DNA of 64,000 nt from UBA6522 sp965221035 (GTDB taxonomy: Bacteria > Pseudomonadota > Gammaproteobacteria > Steroidobacterales > Rariloculaceae). Below are positions 50,426-60,038 of this stretch, in pieces (positions within the stretch are counted from its first letter, which is position 1; each line of letters opens with the position of its first letter). The position numbers were made by a program, and so were the translations under genes. The notes under the pieces are model-generated. The model saw nothing but the letters and a program-made list of their open reading frames with translations. It ran no database searches and was not told the DNA's origin. The stretch spans positions 2,418,001-2,482,000 of the forward strand of contig OZ244860.1 of NCBI GenBank assembly GCA_965221035.1, given 5' to 3'.

Positions 50426-53239
50426 ATGAAACAGGAATTCTTGATGGTCGGTCGAAAGATGTTCGTGGGCGGCTTGACGTTGTTGTGGTTGACCACATCA
50501 TCGCCGCTTTTCGCACAGGACGGCGAACTCGAAGAAATCGTTGTCACCGGTTCGTTCATTTCCCGTCCGGCTGACAGACCGCAGCCGGTGGCCATCATGG
50601 AAGCGGCGGAAATCAGGGCGAACCAGCGAGTCTCTACGATTGAAGTGCTTCGCGACATGCCGCAGATTTCTTCGGCAAACGTCGCGGAGAATTGGAACAC
50701 GCCCACCAGCAGCATCGACCTGCGCGGACTTGGCCCAAGATCCACGCTGGTACTGTTGAACGGACAGCGCCAGACCATTGATGCCAACTCGGCATCGCAG
50801 GTTGACGTCAACAATCTGGCTCCGGCCATCATGTGGCAACGTATCGAACTCGTGCTCGACGGGGCTTCCGCGCTGTACGGTTCGGATGCCGTCGCGGGTG
50901 TCGCCAATTTCATCACTCGCAACAACTTCGAGGGCATCGAGTTTTCGGTTTCCAGTCAGTTTGCGGAAGCCCAGAGCGACGTCCCCGAAGTCCTGGTGGG
51001 CGGATTGTTTGGCGTTCAGCAGCCCGACTTCGGCGTTGTCATGGGGTTCGAATACCTGAATCGTTCGAAGGAAATGCAGAGCGAGGACGTTTTCAGCAAC
51101 GAGCGTCTTGGGGAGGGATTGATTACCGGCCTCTATAACCCGGGCACTTTCTTCGGCGGGGACCGAGTGGGGGGGGTTCATGCGGATCCGCTTTGCGGCA
51201 GCCCGCTCATTGGCGGCCTGGAGGAAAACGTGATCTGGGATCCAGCTGGCGCAACAGGCCATGATGCGGACGGGCTGCCCACCGGTGGCTCGTTCTGCAG
51301 GGGCACGCTCAGCTTGCAGCGCACGATCATTCCTGAGAACGACCGCTTCACCGGTATGGCCGTTGCCACGGCGCAAATTTCGGACAGCACGTTTCTGACG
51401 TGGGAACTCAACTACGCGCGGGTTCAGACGCTCAGCAGTTTCGGAACCGGCGTGCCTTTGTTGGCGCTGCCGAGTCTGGGCGCGGTGCTGCCGGCGGACA
51501 ATCCGGGCGTGATCGACGCCAACCAGCGCAACCCGAACTTCCCCGTACAGAACTACAGCAGGATTTTCACCCGGCAGGCGAGTCCGCTTGAGGGGTCGCT
51601 ACCCTCCTTTGCGGAACAGAACACCTTCAGGACATCTGCGACACTCTCGGGATCGATCAACGCCAATTGGGATTGGCGCGCGAACGGCACGGCTTCCTGG
51701 AACAGTCAGGAATCCGGACGTTCGGACACCATCGCCGACCGGTATGCGCGTGCGCTGCAAGGCTACGGAGGAGGCAACTGCAAGTTCAACCCGGTGAGCG
51801 GCGCGGCCAATGATGCCAACATCCAGCCGGGCGTCGGCAACTGTCAGTGGTGGAATCCGTTTGCCAGCCGGTTGATTGCGCAGCCCGGCGATCCGACCTA
51901 CAACTCTCCGGAACTGGCAGCCTGGATGACGGACCTCGATGTGGAACGGGGGGATTCCGATTTCTTCTCGGTTGAAGCACTGGTCACGGGCGGGCTCTGG
52001 GAGATGGCAGGGGGTGCGAGCGCGATCGCGGTAGGCGCCCAGTACAGGCAGCAGTCGCTCGATATCCTGGTCAATCCCGTCAGAAGGGATGGCGGATTCG
52101 GATTCGCCCCGCAAGTCGTGCAGGACTGGTCGGCAACACGGGACACGCAGGCCGTTTTCGCCGAATTGGTGATTTACCCGATTGAGGATCTGGAACTGGA
52201 TTTCGCCGCTCGCTACGAAAGCACGTTGGGACTGAGTTCAACCGAACCGAAGCTTACCGGGCTGTGGACACCAACGGATGACCTGTTTGTGAGATTTTCC
52301 GTAGGCTCCTCGTTCCGTCTGGCCTCGGTGCGTCAAACCTTTGGAATAGGGCCGAGCGGAACCACGATCCGTCCGCTCGGCGGCGAGGTGAACCAGGCTC
52401 GAGCCCTGTCCGTCGGCAACCCGGACCTCCTGCCGGAAGAGTCCGACAACTGGACGATTGGCCTGACATGGGACGCGACCGACAGCCTGACGTGGGAACT
52501 GACCTACTGGGACTACGACTTCACCAATCTCGTATCCACAATCGACCCGGATGAGATTCTACTGGCGGATATCGCGGACGGGTTCATTACCGACCCCCGG
52601 ATCGAGCTTTTCCCCGGCGTCCCCAACGAAGTATGCGAAGTCACTGGCCGGTGGGATGCAGACTCCGGCGACCCGCTGCCTGACGGTTGTCTCGACGGTT
52701 TCGATATCGCCCTATTCAAGTCATCCTTTGTCAATCGCAACGCGGTGGAGACTTCCGGCATCGATCTGACGCTTGACTGGCGAGGGGAGTTGCCCGGCGG
52801 CAACCTACTTGGAGCGCGGCTACTGGCGTCCTATGTCGAAAGTTTCAAGATTTCGACGCTTGATGGAACCCTGGTCGAAACCGTGGGTACTGACCAGGGC
52901 TCGGATCTGGGCCTGTTCGACAATCCTCAGTTCCGCGCCAACCTGATCCTCACGTATTCGTCGGGCAACCACGACTTCCGCTGGAGCGTTCGCCATACCG
53001 ACGGTATCGAACTGTGGAATCCGGGTGATTTCGAGTACAACACGGATGAGAGCCCCTGGACACAACACGACGCCGTCTACACCTACACCATGCCATCGTC
53101 CAACCAGCTGAACCTGGCCATCCTCAACGTAACCAACAATGAACCGCCCTTGATGGCCAATACGTTGACCACGGTGGACTCGCGCCTTCATGACCCAAGA
53201 ATGCGCATGGTCAGGGTGGAGTATGTCCACAGCTTCTGA
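50426..53239 (+). CDS. TonB-dependent outer-membrane receptor
   Basis: 937 residues from the ATG at 50426, with AGGAG upstream. Signal peptide (about 1-30, ending SPLFAQ). TonB box region is ELEEIVVTGS. The plug follows with SSIDLRGLGPRSTLVLLNGQR and DGASALYGSDAVAGVANFIT, then a 22-strand-type barrel ending in the expected aromatic residue (RVEYVHSF). The NxLRGLG plug type is common among receptors for organic ligands in environmental gammaproteobacteria. The ligand is unknown. Downstream aromatic-demethylation genes hint at a methoxylated aromatic or its oligomer. Confidence 0.93.
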   Translation: MKQEFLMVGRKMFVGGLTLLWLTTSSPLFAQDGELEEIVVTGSFISRPADRPQPVAIMEAAEIRANQRVSTIEVLRDMPQISSANVAENWNTPTSSIDLRGLGPRSTLVLLNGQRQTIDANSASQVDVNNLAPAIMWQRIELVLDGASALYGSDAVAGVANFITRNNFEGIEFSVSSQFAEAQSDVPEVLVGGLFGVQQPDFGVVMGFEYLNRSKEMQSEDVFSNERLGEGLITGLYNPGTFFGGDRVGGVHADPLCGSPLIGGLEENVIWDPAGATGHDADGLPTGGSFCRGTLSLQRTIIPENDRFTGMAVATAQISDSTFLTWELNYARVQTLSSFGTGVPLLALPSLGAVLPADNPGVIDANQRNPNFPVQNYSRIFTRQASPLEGSLPSFAEQNTFRTSATLSGSINANWDWRANGTASWNSQESGRSDTIADRYARALQGYGGGNCKFNPVSGAANDANIQPGVGNCQWWNPFASRLIAQPGDPTYNSPELAAWMTDLDVERGDSDFFSVEALVTGGLWEMAGGASAIAVGAQYRQQSLDILVNPVRRDGGFGFAPQVVQDWSATRDTQAVFAELVIYPIEDLELDFAARYESTLGLSSTEPKLTGLWTPTDDLFVRFSVGSSFRLASVRQTFGIGPSGTTIRPLGGEVNQARALSVGNPDLLPEESDNWTIGLTWDATDSLTWELTYWDYDFTNLVSTIDPDEILLADIADGFITDPRIELFPGVPNEVCEVTGRWDADSGDPLPDGCLDGFDIALFKSSFVNRNAVETSGIDLTLDWRGELPGGNLLGARLLASYVESFKISTLDGTLVETVGTDQGSDLGLFDNPQFRANLILTYSSGNHDFRWSVRHTDGIELWNPGDFEYNTDESPWTQHDAVYTYTMPSSNQLNLAILNVTNNEPPLMANTLTTVDSRLHDPRMRMVRVEYVHSF

Positions 53240-53262
53240 CCGTGATTGGAATTGAGGCACCT

Positions 53263-53286
53263 GGACCCCGCCGTTTGGCGGGGTCC
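53263..53286 (+). terminator. Intrinsic terminator after the TonB receptor gene
   Basis: GGACCCCGCC and GGCGGGGTCC form a perfect 10-bp stem around GTTT, followed by TTCTGGATTATTT. It lies 24 bases after the stop and separates the receptor from the operon that starts at 53.4 kb. Confidence 0.8.
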
Positions 53287-53424
53287 TTCTGGATTATTTG
53301 AAACTGCCCCGTATACTATCCGGGTAGACAAACCGAGCCGTTCGGTTCTGTGCACGATTCCAATCGGGGTCTGGCGCGCCTTCAGCGGTCGGACACGATT
53401 TGCAAGACGCTTGTTGGGGACGAA

Positions 53425-53817
53425 ATGAGACAAGGGACATTTTTGTCAATCGCTGTGCTCGGGCTTTCCATGGCAGTGTCCGCACAGGAAGGTTTCCCGC
53501 TGGACGGCACGTGGCGTGGCGACTGGGGCACGGCTCCTGACGACCGCATGCCTGTGGTGCTTGTCATGAAGTGGGATGGCAGCGACATCAACGGGATGAT
53601 CAATCCGGGCCCGGACTCCGCCTCATTCACCCAGGCGGTACTGAATCCCGATGCGTGGACCGTGCGCATCGAGGCGCAAGCCCGCGACGATGCCGGCAAC
53701 CCCGTGACCATCGTGGTGGATGGCCGACTCGGCAACATCGGCTCCTACAACCGTACCCTTGAAGGCACCTGGCGGCGTGGCGACGTGGAAGGCGATTTCA
53801 GGATCGCCAGGGAGTAA
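53425..53817 (+). CDS. Small secreted protein of unknown function
   Basis: 130 residues from the ATG at 53425. Signal peptide MRQGTFLSIAVLGLSMAVSAQ. The mature part is beta-rich, with LDGTWRGDWG, VLVMKWDGSDINGMINPG and LEGTWRRGDVEGDF. The pattern of repeated GTW/GxI strands suggests a small lipocalin-like barrel. I cannot name the family with certainty. First gene of the probable nine-gene operon; one base separates it from the next. Confidence 0.75.
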   Translation: MRQGTFLSIAVLGLSMAVSAQEGFPLDGTWRGDWGTAPDDRMPVVLVMKWDGSDINGMINPGPDSASFTQAVLNPDAWTVRIEAQARDDAGNPVTIVVDGRLGNIGSYNRTLEGTWRRGDVEGDFRIARE

Positions 53818-53818
53818 C

Positions 53819-54631
53819 GTGGACCGCATCAGCCCAATCGAGCCCGACACCTTCATCGCCGGAAGCGTTGTCCGCCTGCTGGCCGTTGCCCTGTGCGTCG
53901 CCGCTTGCTCAGCGCCGCCGGGTGGAACCGAACAAGCCGCCCGAGCCACGCCGCGTTATGAAGATGGTGTGGTGAACCTCGACCGCCCGCCTGGCGAGAA
54001 AGGCTACTGGGGGCCCGCCAGCGTGAGTTCCTTGGTGGAAACGGGCGTGGACGTGGCAATGGACGAACAGGGATTGCTGGCCGACATTGGTGATGCGAGC
54101 CTCGTGGCGCCGTTCCAGCCGTGGGCGCTGGCATTGTACGAATACCGGCAAGACAACGGCCTTCAGGACGATCCCGTCCGTTTCTGCATTTCTCCCGCCG
54201 GCCCGCGGCACCTTCACACAGACGGCGGATTCCGAATCATCCAGGACCGGAATTACGAACGTATCTACCTGATATTCGGAGGAGGCAACCGCGGCTGGCG
54301 GGTGATCTTCATGGACGGACGTTCTCCGCCCGACCCGGAAGAAGTGGTGGGCACCTACTACGGCCATTCGTCCGGTCGCTGGGAAGATGACGTGCTGGTG
54401 GTGGAATCCAGCGGCTTCAATGCCCGATTCTGGTTTTCCAATGGAGGCCTGCCGCACACCGAAGCACTGCGTCTCACGGAAAGATTTTCCAGACCGGATT
54501 TCCACACACTCAGATATGAACTCACCATCGATGACCCGCTCACCTACACGCGGCCCTGGAACGCGGAATGGACCGTGGATTGGGTCGAGGGCGGAGAAAT
54601 CGAAGAGAGATTTTGCGAGGACAATCGATGA
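53819..54631 (+). CDS. Lipoprotein with WEGDTLVV-type domain
   Basis: About 270 residues from the GTG at 53819. The signal sequence ends in a lipobox (LCVAAC). The body matches the second domain of the fusion proteins: GHSSGRWEDDVLVVESSGFN, RFWFSNGGLPHTEALRLTER, LRYELTIDDPLTYTRPW and a C-terminal Cys. It is closest to the 55.2 kb protein. It probably sits on the periplasmic face of a membrane. Function unknown. Confidence 0.78.
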   Translation: MDRISPIEPDTFIAGSVVRLLAVALCVAACSAPPGGTEQAARATPRYEDGVVNLDRPPGEKGYWGPASVSSLVETGVDVAMDEQGLLADIGDASLVAPFQPWALALYEYRQDNGLQDDPVRFCISPAGPRHLHTDGGFRIIQDRNYERIYLIFGGGNRGWRVIFMDGRSPPDPEEVVGTYYGHSSGRWEDDVLVVESSGFNARFWFSNGGLPHTEALRLTERFSRPDFHTLRYELTIDDPLTYTRPWNAEWTVDWVEGGEIEERFCEDNR

Positions 54632-54734
54632 TGCGGCGCCCATTGATGTGGTGCCGACGGATGCGACGCTCCGCAGGTTTACGCCATGCTTGCGCCACGC
54701 TGGGCAATTGAGGGTAAAGGAAGAGGTACAGGTC

Positions 54735-55157
54735 ATGAAGGAATCTTTTGTCAGGAAGCTTGCCGGCGCGCTCGCGATGTTTGCAGTGGCGCTGCCGGTC
54801 ACGGCACATCATTCCTTTATCGCTCAGTTCGACCCCGACCAGCCCATCAGGATGACGGGTGTCGTTACCAGAATCGACTGGATGAATCCGCATGTCTATT
54901 TCTATATCGACGTCAGGGACGAGGAAACCGGTGCGGTCGAGAACTGGGGATTTGAGATGGGCCCGCCACACATGCTTCAGGCTCGCGGCTGGAAGCGGAA
55001 CTCCATGGCCATCGGCGACACCCTGGAAGTGCATGCCACCCGCGCCCGGGATGGCAGCAACACCGCCAACGCGCGCGAGGTCAGGTTCGCGGCCACCGGC
55101 GAAGTGCTGGGCGCCGCTTCCAGTGAACAGCAGACCATCACCTCCGGGCAGCCCTGA
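54735..55157 (+). CDS. Stand-alone DUF6152 secreted protein
   Basis: 140 residues from the ATG at 54735. Signal peptide ends before HHSFIAQFD. Conserved DUF6152 points: HH at the mature N-terminus, WMNPHVYFYIDV, and MAIGDTLEVHATRARDG. The fold resembles a small OB-like beta barrel; the two N-terminal His could bind metal. It lies between two genes for the partner domain to which DUF6152 is fused elsewhere in this window. Confidence 0.85.
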   Translation: MKESFVRKLAGALAMFAVALPVTAHHSFIAQFDPDQPIRMTGVVTRIDWMNPHVYFYIDVRDEETGAVENWGFEMGPPHMLQARGWKRNSMAIGDTLEVHATRARDGSNTANAREVRFAATGEVLGAASSEQQTITSGQP

Positions 55158-55178
55158 CCCGGAGCGGGAGTTTTCGTC

Positions 55179-56021
55179 ATGAAACCCGAACATTGTGCAA
55201 CTAGCGCCACCTCCGTGAACTATCTGGGCTTGATCGTTGTAGCGTTTGCGGGCCCGGTCGTATCCGCATGGGGTCAGCAAGCGGGCGAGGAAGCAAGGCC
55301 CGCGCCGCGCTGGCCCGACGGGCGGATCAGCTTCACGGCACCTTCGGGCGAGGTGGGAAACTGGAACGGTCCGGTGGGCACCAATCTGTTCGAACATACG
55401 CGCGAATTTGAAAACGATGTCCGCGGATTCAACCTCGAAACCAACCTGTACATCGACGATGTCCCCTTCAAGCCCTGGGCGCGGGCCCTGTACGACCACC
55501 GCCAGGCGACATACACCAAGGATGACCCGCACACCCGCTGCAAGCCCTCCGGCGGAGCGAGGATGTTCCATACGCCCTACGGTTTCGAGATTATTGATCG
55601 TCCGGAGACCGAGGAGATCATCTTCCTGAGCGTCGGTGCCCCTCACTCCTGGCGAGTCGTCTACCTGGACGGCCGTCCCCATCCGGAGAATCCGCGCCCG
55701 ACCTGGTACGGACACTCCGTGGGCCATTGGGAAGGGGATACCCTGGTGATCGACACGGTCGGATTCAACGAGCGCTTCTGGTTGGCACGTACGGGCGTTC
55801 CCCATACGTCTCAATTGCACTTGATCGAACGCATTTCCAGGCCGAGCTTCGATCGGCTCAGGTACGAAGTGACCATCGACGACCCCGGAGCCTACACCGA
55901 ACCCTGGTCGGGCGGCTGGTACATACCGTGGGGCGCCGGCAACGAGCCTTTCGACTACCTCTGCCAGGAAAACAACCTGGATGCTGCCCGTATGGTCGGT
56001 CCCGACCTGGACTCGCCATAG
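55179..56021 (+). CDS. Secreted protein with WEGDTLVV-type domain
   Basis: 280 residues with a signal peptide (hydrophobic LGLIVVAFAGPVVSAWG, cleavage near AWGQQ). Shared motifs: GHSVGHWEGDTLVIDTVGFN, RFWLARTGVPHTSQLHLIER, LRYEVTIDDPGAYTEPW and DYLCQENN. A neighbour and paralogue of the 53.8 kb lipoprotein. The next gene, the O-demethylase, starts 90 bases on. Function unknown. Confidence 0.8.
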   Translation: MKPEHCATSATSVNYLGLIVVAFAGPVVSAWGQQAGEEARPAPRWPDGRISFTAPSGEVGNWNGPVGTNLFEHTREFENDVRGFNLETNLYIDDVPFKPWARALYDHRQATYTKDDPHTRCKPSGGARMFHTPYGFEIIDRPETEEIIFLSVGAPHSWRVVYLDGRPHPENPRPTWYGHSVGHWEGDTLVIDTVGFNERFWLARTGVPHTSQLHLIERISRPSFDRLRYEVTIDDPGAYTEPWSGGWYIPWGAGNEPFDYLCQENNLDAARMVGPDLDSP

Positions 56022-56110
56022 GCGGCGAACCCGACCGATTCATACGGCCGAACGGAAAGGAACCGGCGGACCAACCGCCCCTACAAGACGAAGACTTAGG
56101 ATGAGAATTC

Positions 56111-57508
56111 ATGACGACGAATAACCTGGAGTCCTTGATCGAAGCCGCAGGCAATCCGGTCGACATGCTTCGGAACTCCCGGATTGGTGCCTACGTTTAC
56201 CCGATCGTTCCGACGGAATTTTCCAACTGGCGCACCGAACAAAGGGCATGGCGGGAGAGTGTGGTGCTGTTCGACCAGTCCCATCACATGGACAACATCT
56301 ACATCAGTGGGCCGGACGCCGTCAGTCTCGCTTCCAACCTGTCGATCAACAGTTACGCCCATTTCCCTGTCAATCGGGCCAAGCAATTCGTTCCCTGCAG
56401 CCACAGCGGCCACGTGATCGGGGACGGAATCCTGTTCCACCTTGCCGAAAACGAAATCGTCTTCGTCGGCCGGGCGCCGACCGCGAACTGGATAAGGTTT
56501 CACGCCGAGACCGGCGGCTACGACGTGGAGGTCAATCACGACCCCCGTTCCCCTTCCATGCCCATGGGTCGGGCGGTCACGCGTGAATGCTATCGATTTC
56601 AAATCCAGGGTCCGAATGCCAGGCAGTTGATCGAAAGGCTCAACGGCGGTCCGTTCCCGGACATCAAGTTCTTTCACATGGGCGAGATCAACATCGGCGA
56701 CCGCAGGGTGCGCGCTCTACGCCATGGCATGGCGGGGGCTCCGGGATTGGAAGTATGGGGCCCCTACGATGAGTATTTCGAAGTTCGGGACCGGATCATC
56801 GAAGCGGGCGGGGAATTCGATCTCGTGGTGGTAGGCGCCCGCGCCTACGCGACCAATACGCTGGAATCCGGCTGGATTCCCTCGCCGTTGCCCGCCGTGT
56901 ACACGGACCCGGAAATGAAACCCTACCGTGAATGGCTTCCCGCCGACAGCTACGAGGCCATGGGGTCGATTGGTGGAAGTTATGTTTCGGACAATATCGA
57001 AGACTATTACCTGAACCCCTTCGCGCTGGGTTATGGCACCTTCATCAAGTACGATCATGATTTCATCGGTCGTGAAGCCTTGGAGAAAGTGAACAAGTCC
57101 GAGCAGCGACGCAAGGTGACCTTGGCCTGGAACAGCGAGGATGTTGTCCGGATCTTCGAATCCCACCTCGGGCCCGACAAGCCCTTCAAGTATTTCGAAT
57201 TGCCTCTCGCCAACTACTCATCGTCCAATTACGACTCGATCACCGTCAACGGGAAATCGGTCGGCTTGTCCCTGTTTACCGGCTATAGCGCCAACGAGCG
57301 CAAGGTCCTGTCGCTCGGTGCCGTGGACCCCGGCGTGGAAATCGGTGACGAGGTAACGGTCGTCTGGGGCGAGCCGGACGGCGGCACGAAGAAGACAACC
57401 GTAGGGCCACACCGACAGATCGAAATTCGCGCCATCGTCAGCCCGGTTCCCTACTCGGAAGTCGTGCGTTCGACGTATGCCAAGGGATGGAGATCAGGCG
57501 ATGCATGA
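56111..57508 (+). CDS. LigM/DesA-like tetrahydrofolate-dependent aromatic O-demethylase
   Basis: 465 residues, GcvT-fold aminomethyltransferase family. The sequence follows Sphingobium LigM/DesA closely: MLRNSRIGAYVYP, EFSNWRTEQ, VLFDQSHHMDNIYI, GRAPTANWIRFHAETGGYDV, FQIQGPNARQLIE, ALRHGMAGAPGLEVWGPYDE and SGWIPSPLPAVYT. These enzymes move the methyl of vanillate, 3-O-methylgallate or syringate to THF. Length matches the 471-residue LigM. Which methoxy substrate is used is not decided. Its end overlaps the DUF1592 gene start by 8 bases. Confidence 0.9.
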   Translation: MTTNNLESLIEAAGNPVDMLRNSRIGAYVYPIVPTEFSNWRTEQRAWRESVVLFDQSHHMDNIYISGPDAVSLASNLSINSYAHFPVNRAKQFVPCSHSGHVIGDGILFHLAENEIVFVGRAPTANWIRFHAETGGYDVEVNHDPRSPSMPMGRAVTRECYRFQIQGPNARQLIERLNGGPFPDIKFFHMGEINIGDRRVRALRHGMAGAPGLEVWGPYDEYFEVRDRIIEAGGEFDLVVVGARAYATNTLESGWIPSPLPAVYTDPEMKPYREWLPADSYEAMGSIGGSYVSDNIEDYYLNPFALGYGTFIKYDHDFIGREALEKVNKSEQRRKVTLAWNSEDVVRIFESHLGPDKPFKYFELPLANYSSSNYDSITVNGKSVGLSLFTGYSANERKVLSLGAVDPGVEIGDEVTVVWGEPDGGTKKTTVGPHRQIEIRAIVSPVPYSEVVRSTYAKGWRSGDA

Positions 57509-60038
57509 GCGCAGGGCCGCTGCCTACTCGTCGGTGCATGCTGTGCAAACGCGGGCTCCGATTATCTCTGCAATGGTTTTCCTGCTCGCGTTGAGCGGAT
57601 GCCAGCCTGCGCCCGACTCTGCCGACTACCCTGACTCCGCCGACTACAAGGTGATGCTGGGCACCTACTGCACTCACTGTCACAACTACGTTGATCGCGA
57701 AGGTGGATTGTCGCTCAGCCGTGTCGACCTGAACGATGTCGGCGGCCACGCGGAAATCTTCGAAAAGGTCGCCCGCAAGCTTCGCGCCGGCCAGATGCCT
57801 CCTTCGGGGGCGCGGCGTCCGAATGCGGAGACGTACGAAGGATTTGTCTCGTGGCTTGAGCACCAGCTTGATCGCGAATCCGTGACCCGGATTCCCGCGC
57901 CCGGCCTCCACCGGCTCAATCGAACCGAATACTCTGCTGCCGTGCGCGACCTCCTTGCCGTGGAAGTCGACGCCACGCAGTTTCTGCCGGCGGACGACTC
58001 CAGCCGGGGATTCGACAACCAGGCGGGCACGCTCGGCCTCTCGCCCGCACTGCTGGAAGCCTACCTCTCGGCGGCCGGGAAAATCAGCCGGCTGGCGGTC
58101 GGGACCGAGACGACCCCCTCGCAGACGTTGTATCGGCTTCCGGAAGACGTCAACCAGAACTATCACGTCGAGGGCCTGCCGTTCGGCACTCGGGGCGGTA
58201 CGCTCATCGAGCATCACTTTCCCGCCGACGGTGAGTACACAATTCGCGTATTCGCGGTCACCTTGGGCAACATGGGCAATTTCCGCCCCTTCGGCGAGGT
58301 CCGGGGCGAGCAGTTGGAGGTACTGCTCGATGGCGAGCGCGTAGCCCTGTTCGACTGGGACGAGGAGTTCAATGTCGACAGTTTCACCGGTGGTTCCGGC
58401 CAGCTGCAGAGCATTGAGGTCACGTTGCCGGTCAAGGCCGGCCCCCACCAGTTGGGCGTGACGTTTCTGGCCACCAACTATGCACCGGGGCTGGACCTCA
58501 ACCACGCCTTCGAGCGAACCACCATCGAAACGGGCGGATTGCCTGGCTTCACCTTTTTCCCACACGTAGGCAGCGTGAGAATAGAGGGGCCCATCAACGC
58601 GTCTCGCGCCACCAGCAGTCCCAGCCGCGAACGGATCTTCGTGTGTTCACCGCTCGACGCCGCCGGCGAGGAAGCTTGTGCGAATCAGATCGCTTCGAGC
58701 CTTGCGCGGCGCGCCTACCGCGGGTTCCAGACCGATGAGGATATCGACACGTTGATGAACTTCTTCCGTTCCGGCAGGGAGTTGAGCAACTTCGACAGCG
58801 GTATCCAGATGATGGTGCAGCGCACCCTGTCCGACCCGAAGTTCATTTATCGATCCGAGGCCGAGCCACCGGACCTGGCGCCCGGCGAGATCTATCGTCT
58901 CGGCGATCTGGAACTGGCGTCCCGGCTGTCGTTCTTTCTGTGGAGCAGCATTCCGGACGACGAGCTGCTGACCATCGCCGAACAAGGGTCGTTGACCGAC
59001 CCGGACGTGTTGAGGGACCAGGTGCGGCGCATGCTCGCCGACGAGCGGTCGCGGGCGCTCACCGAAAACTTTGCCGGACAGTGGCTCGGGCTGCGGAGCC
59101 TGGACGCACATACGCCGGTGGTCGAACTGTATCCCGATTTCGACGACAACCTGCGCCAGGCGCTTCGCCGGGAAACCGAACTGTTTTTCGACAGCATCCT
59201 GCGCGAAGGCCGCAGTGCCATCGATCTGCTGACCGCGGACCACACGTTCGTGAACGAAAGGCTGGCCAAGCACTATGGCATTCCCAACGTCAGGGGCAGC
59301 CGATTCCGGCGAGTTGAACTTTCCGAGGAGTTCGATGTTCGCCGCGGCTTGCTGGGCAAGGGCAGCATATTGACCGTATCGTCGGTGCCGGCGCGCACGT
59401 CCCCCGTGATCCGGGGAAACTGGATTCTGCTGAACCTGCTCGGCACGCCGGCCCCCGATCCGCCCCCGCTCGTCCCGGAACTGGAACCGGTCGACACCTC
59501 GGCCGCGCGGGATCGGCGACAGCCGTCGATACGCGAGCAGCTGGAGGCGCACACGGCCGATCCGGTCTGCGCGTCCTGCCACAAGATCATGGACCCGTTC
59601 GGGTTCGCTATGGAACACTTCGATGCCATTGGGCGGTGGCGCGACGAGGAGGCCGGGGAGCCGATCAACTCCACCTCCGTCATGTACGATGGAACGGTGG
59701 TGACTGGCCCGGTGGAGCTTCGGGAATTCTTCCTGAAGTATTCGGAGCAATTCGTGCGGTCGTTGACCGAGAAGCTGCTGACCTATGCGCTCGGTCGGGG
59801 AGTCGAGTACTATGACATGCCTGTCGTTCGTTCCGTCGCAAGCCAGGCGGCGGGCAGCGGTTATCGTCTGGATTCCATCATTCAGGCCATCGTCGCAAGC
59901 GAACCGTTTCAAGTGAACATGAAGGGCGGGGCCCGGCCGGACGAGACGGCGCCGGATGAATCCGGGAACTTGTCCGCTCAGAACTCGCCCGAGTTGGAGT
60001 TGGCGACTGCGGTTATCGCGAGGAGAGAGAGCCGATGA
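57501..60038 (+). CDS. Lipoprotein with haem-motif and DUF1587-1595-1592-1588-1585 domains
   Basis: About 845 residues from the ATG at 57501. The lipobox LSGC places the lipidated Cys at residue 34. A c-type haem motif CTHCH is at 57-61. Domain order: DUF1587 (LHRLNRTEYSAAVRDLL), a carbohydrate-module-like insert, DUF1595 (ANQIASSLARRAYRGF), DUF1592 (RLGDLELASRLSFFLWSS), DUF1588 (RRGLLGKGSILTVSS, with a second CASCH) and DUF1585 (LTYALGRGVEYYDMP). Such proteins are typical of planctomycetes and some proteobacteria, always near DUF1552. Role unproven; periplasmic redox enzyme likely. The two CxxCH sites suggest dihaem. Confidence 0.9.
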   Translation: MHERRAAAYSSVHAVQTRAPIISAMVFLLALSGCQPAPDSADYPDSADYKVMLGTYCTHCHNYVDREGGLSLSRVDLNDVGGHAEIFEKVARKLRAGQMPPSGARRPNAETYEGFVSWLEHQLDRESVTRIPAPGLHRLNRTEYSAAVRDLLAVEVDATQFLPADDSSRGFDNQAGTLGLSPALLEAYLSAAGKISRLAVGTETTPSQTLYRLPEDVNQNYHVEGLPFGTRGGTLIEHHFPADGEYTIRVFAVTLGNMGNFRPFGEVRGEQLEVLLDGERVALFDWDEEFNVDSFTGGSGQLQSIEVTLPVKAGPHQLGVTFLATNYAPGLDLNHAFERTTIETGGLPGFTFFPHVGSVRIEGPINASRATSSPSRERIFVCSPLDAAGEEACANQIASSLARRAYRGFQTDEDIDTLMNFFRSGRELSNFDSGIQMMVQRTLSDPKFIYRSEAEPPDLAPGEIYRLGDLELASRLSFFLWSSIPDDELLTIAEQGSLTDPDVLRDQVRRMLADERSRALTENFAGQWLGLRSLDAHTPVVELYPDFDDNLRQALRRETELFFDSILREGRSAIDLLTADHTFVNERLAKHYGIPNVRGSRFRRVELSEEFDVRRGLLGKGSILTVSSVPARTSPVIRGNWILLNLLGTPAPDPPPLVPELEPVDTSAARDRRQPSIREQLEAHTADPVCASCHKIMDPFGFAMEHFDAIGRWRDEEAGEPINSTSVMYDGTVVTGPVELREFFLKYSEQFVRSLTEKLLTYALGRGVEYYDMPVVRSVASQAAGSGYRLDSIIQAIVASEPFQVNMKGGARPDETAPDESGNLSAQNSPELELATAVIARRESR

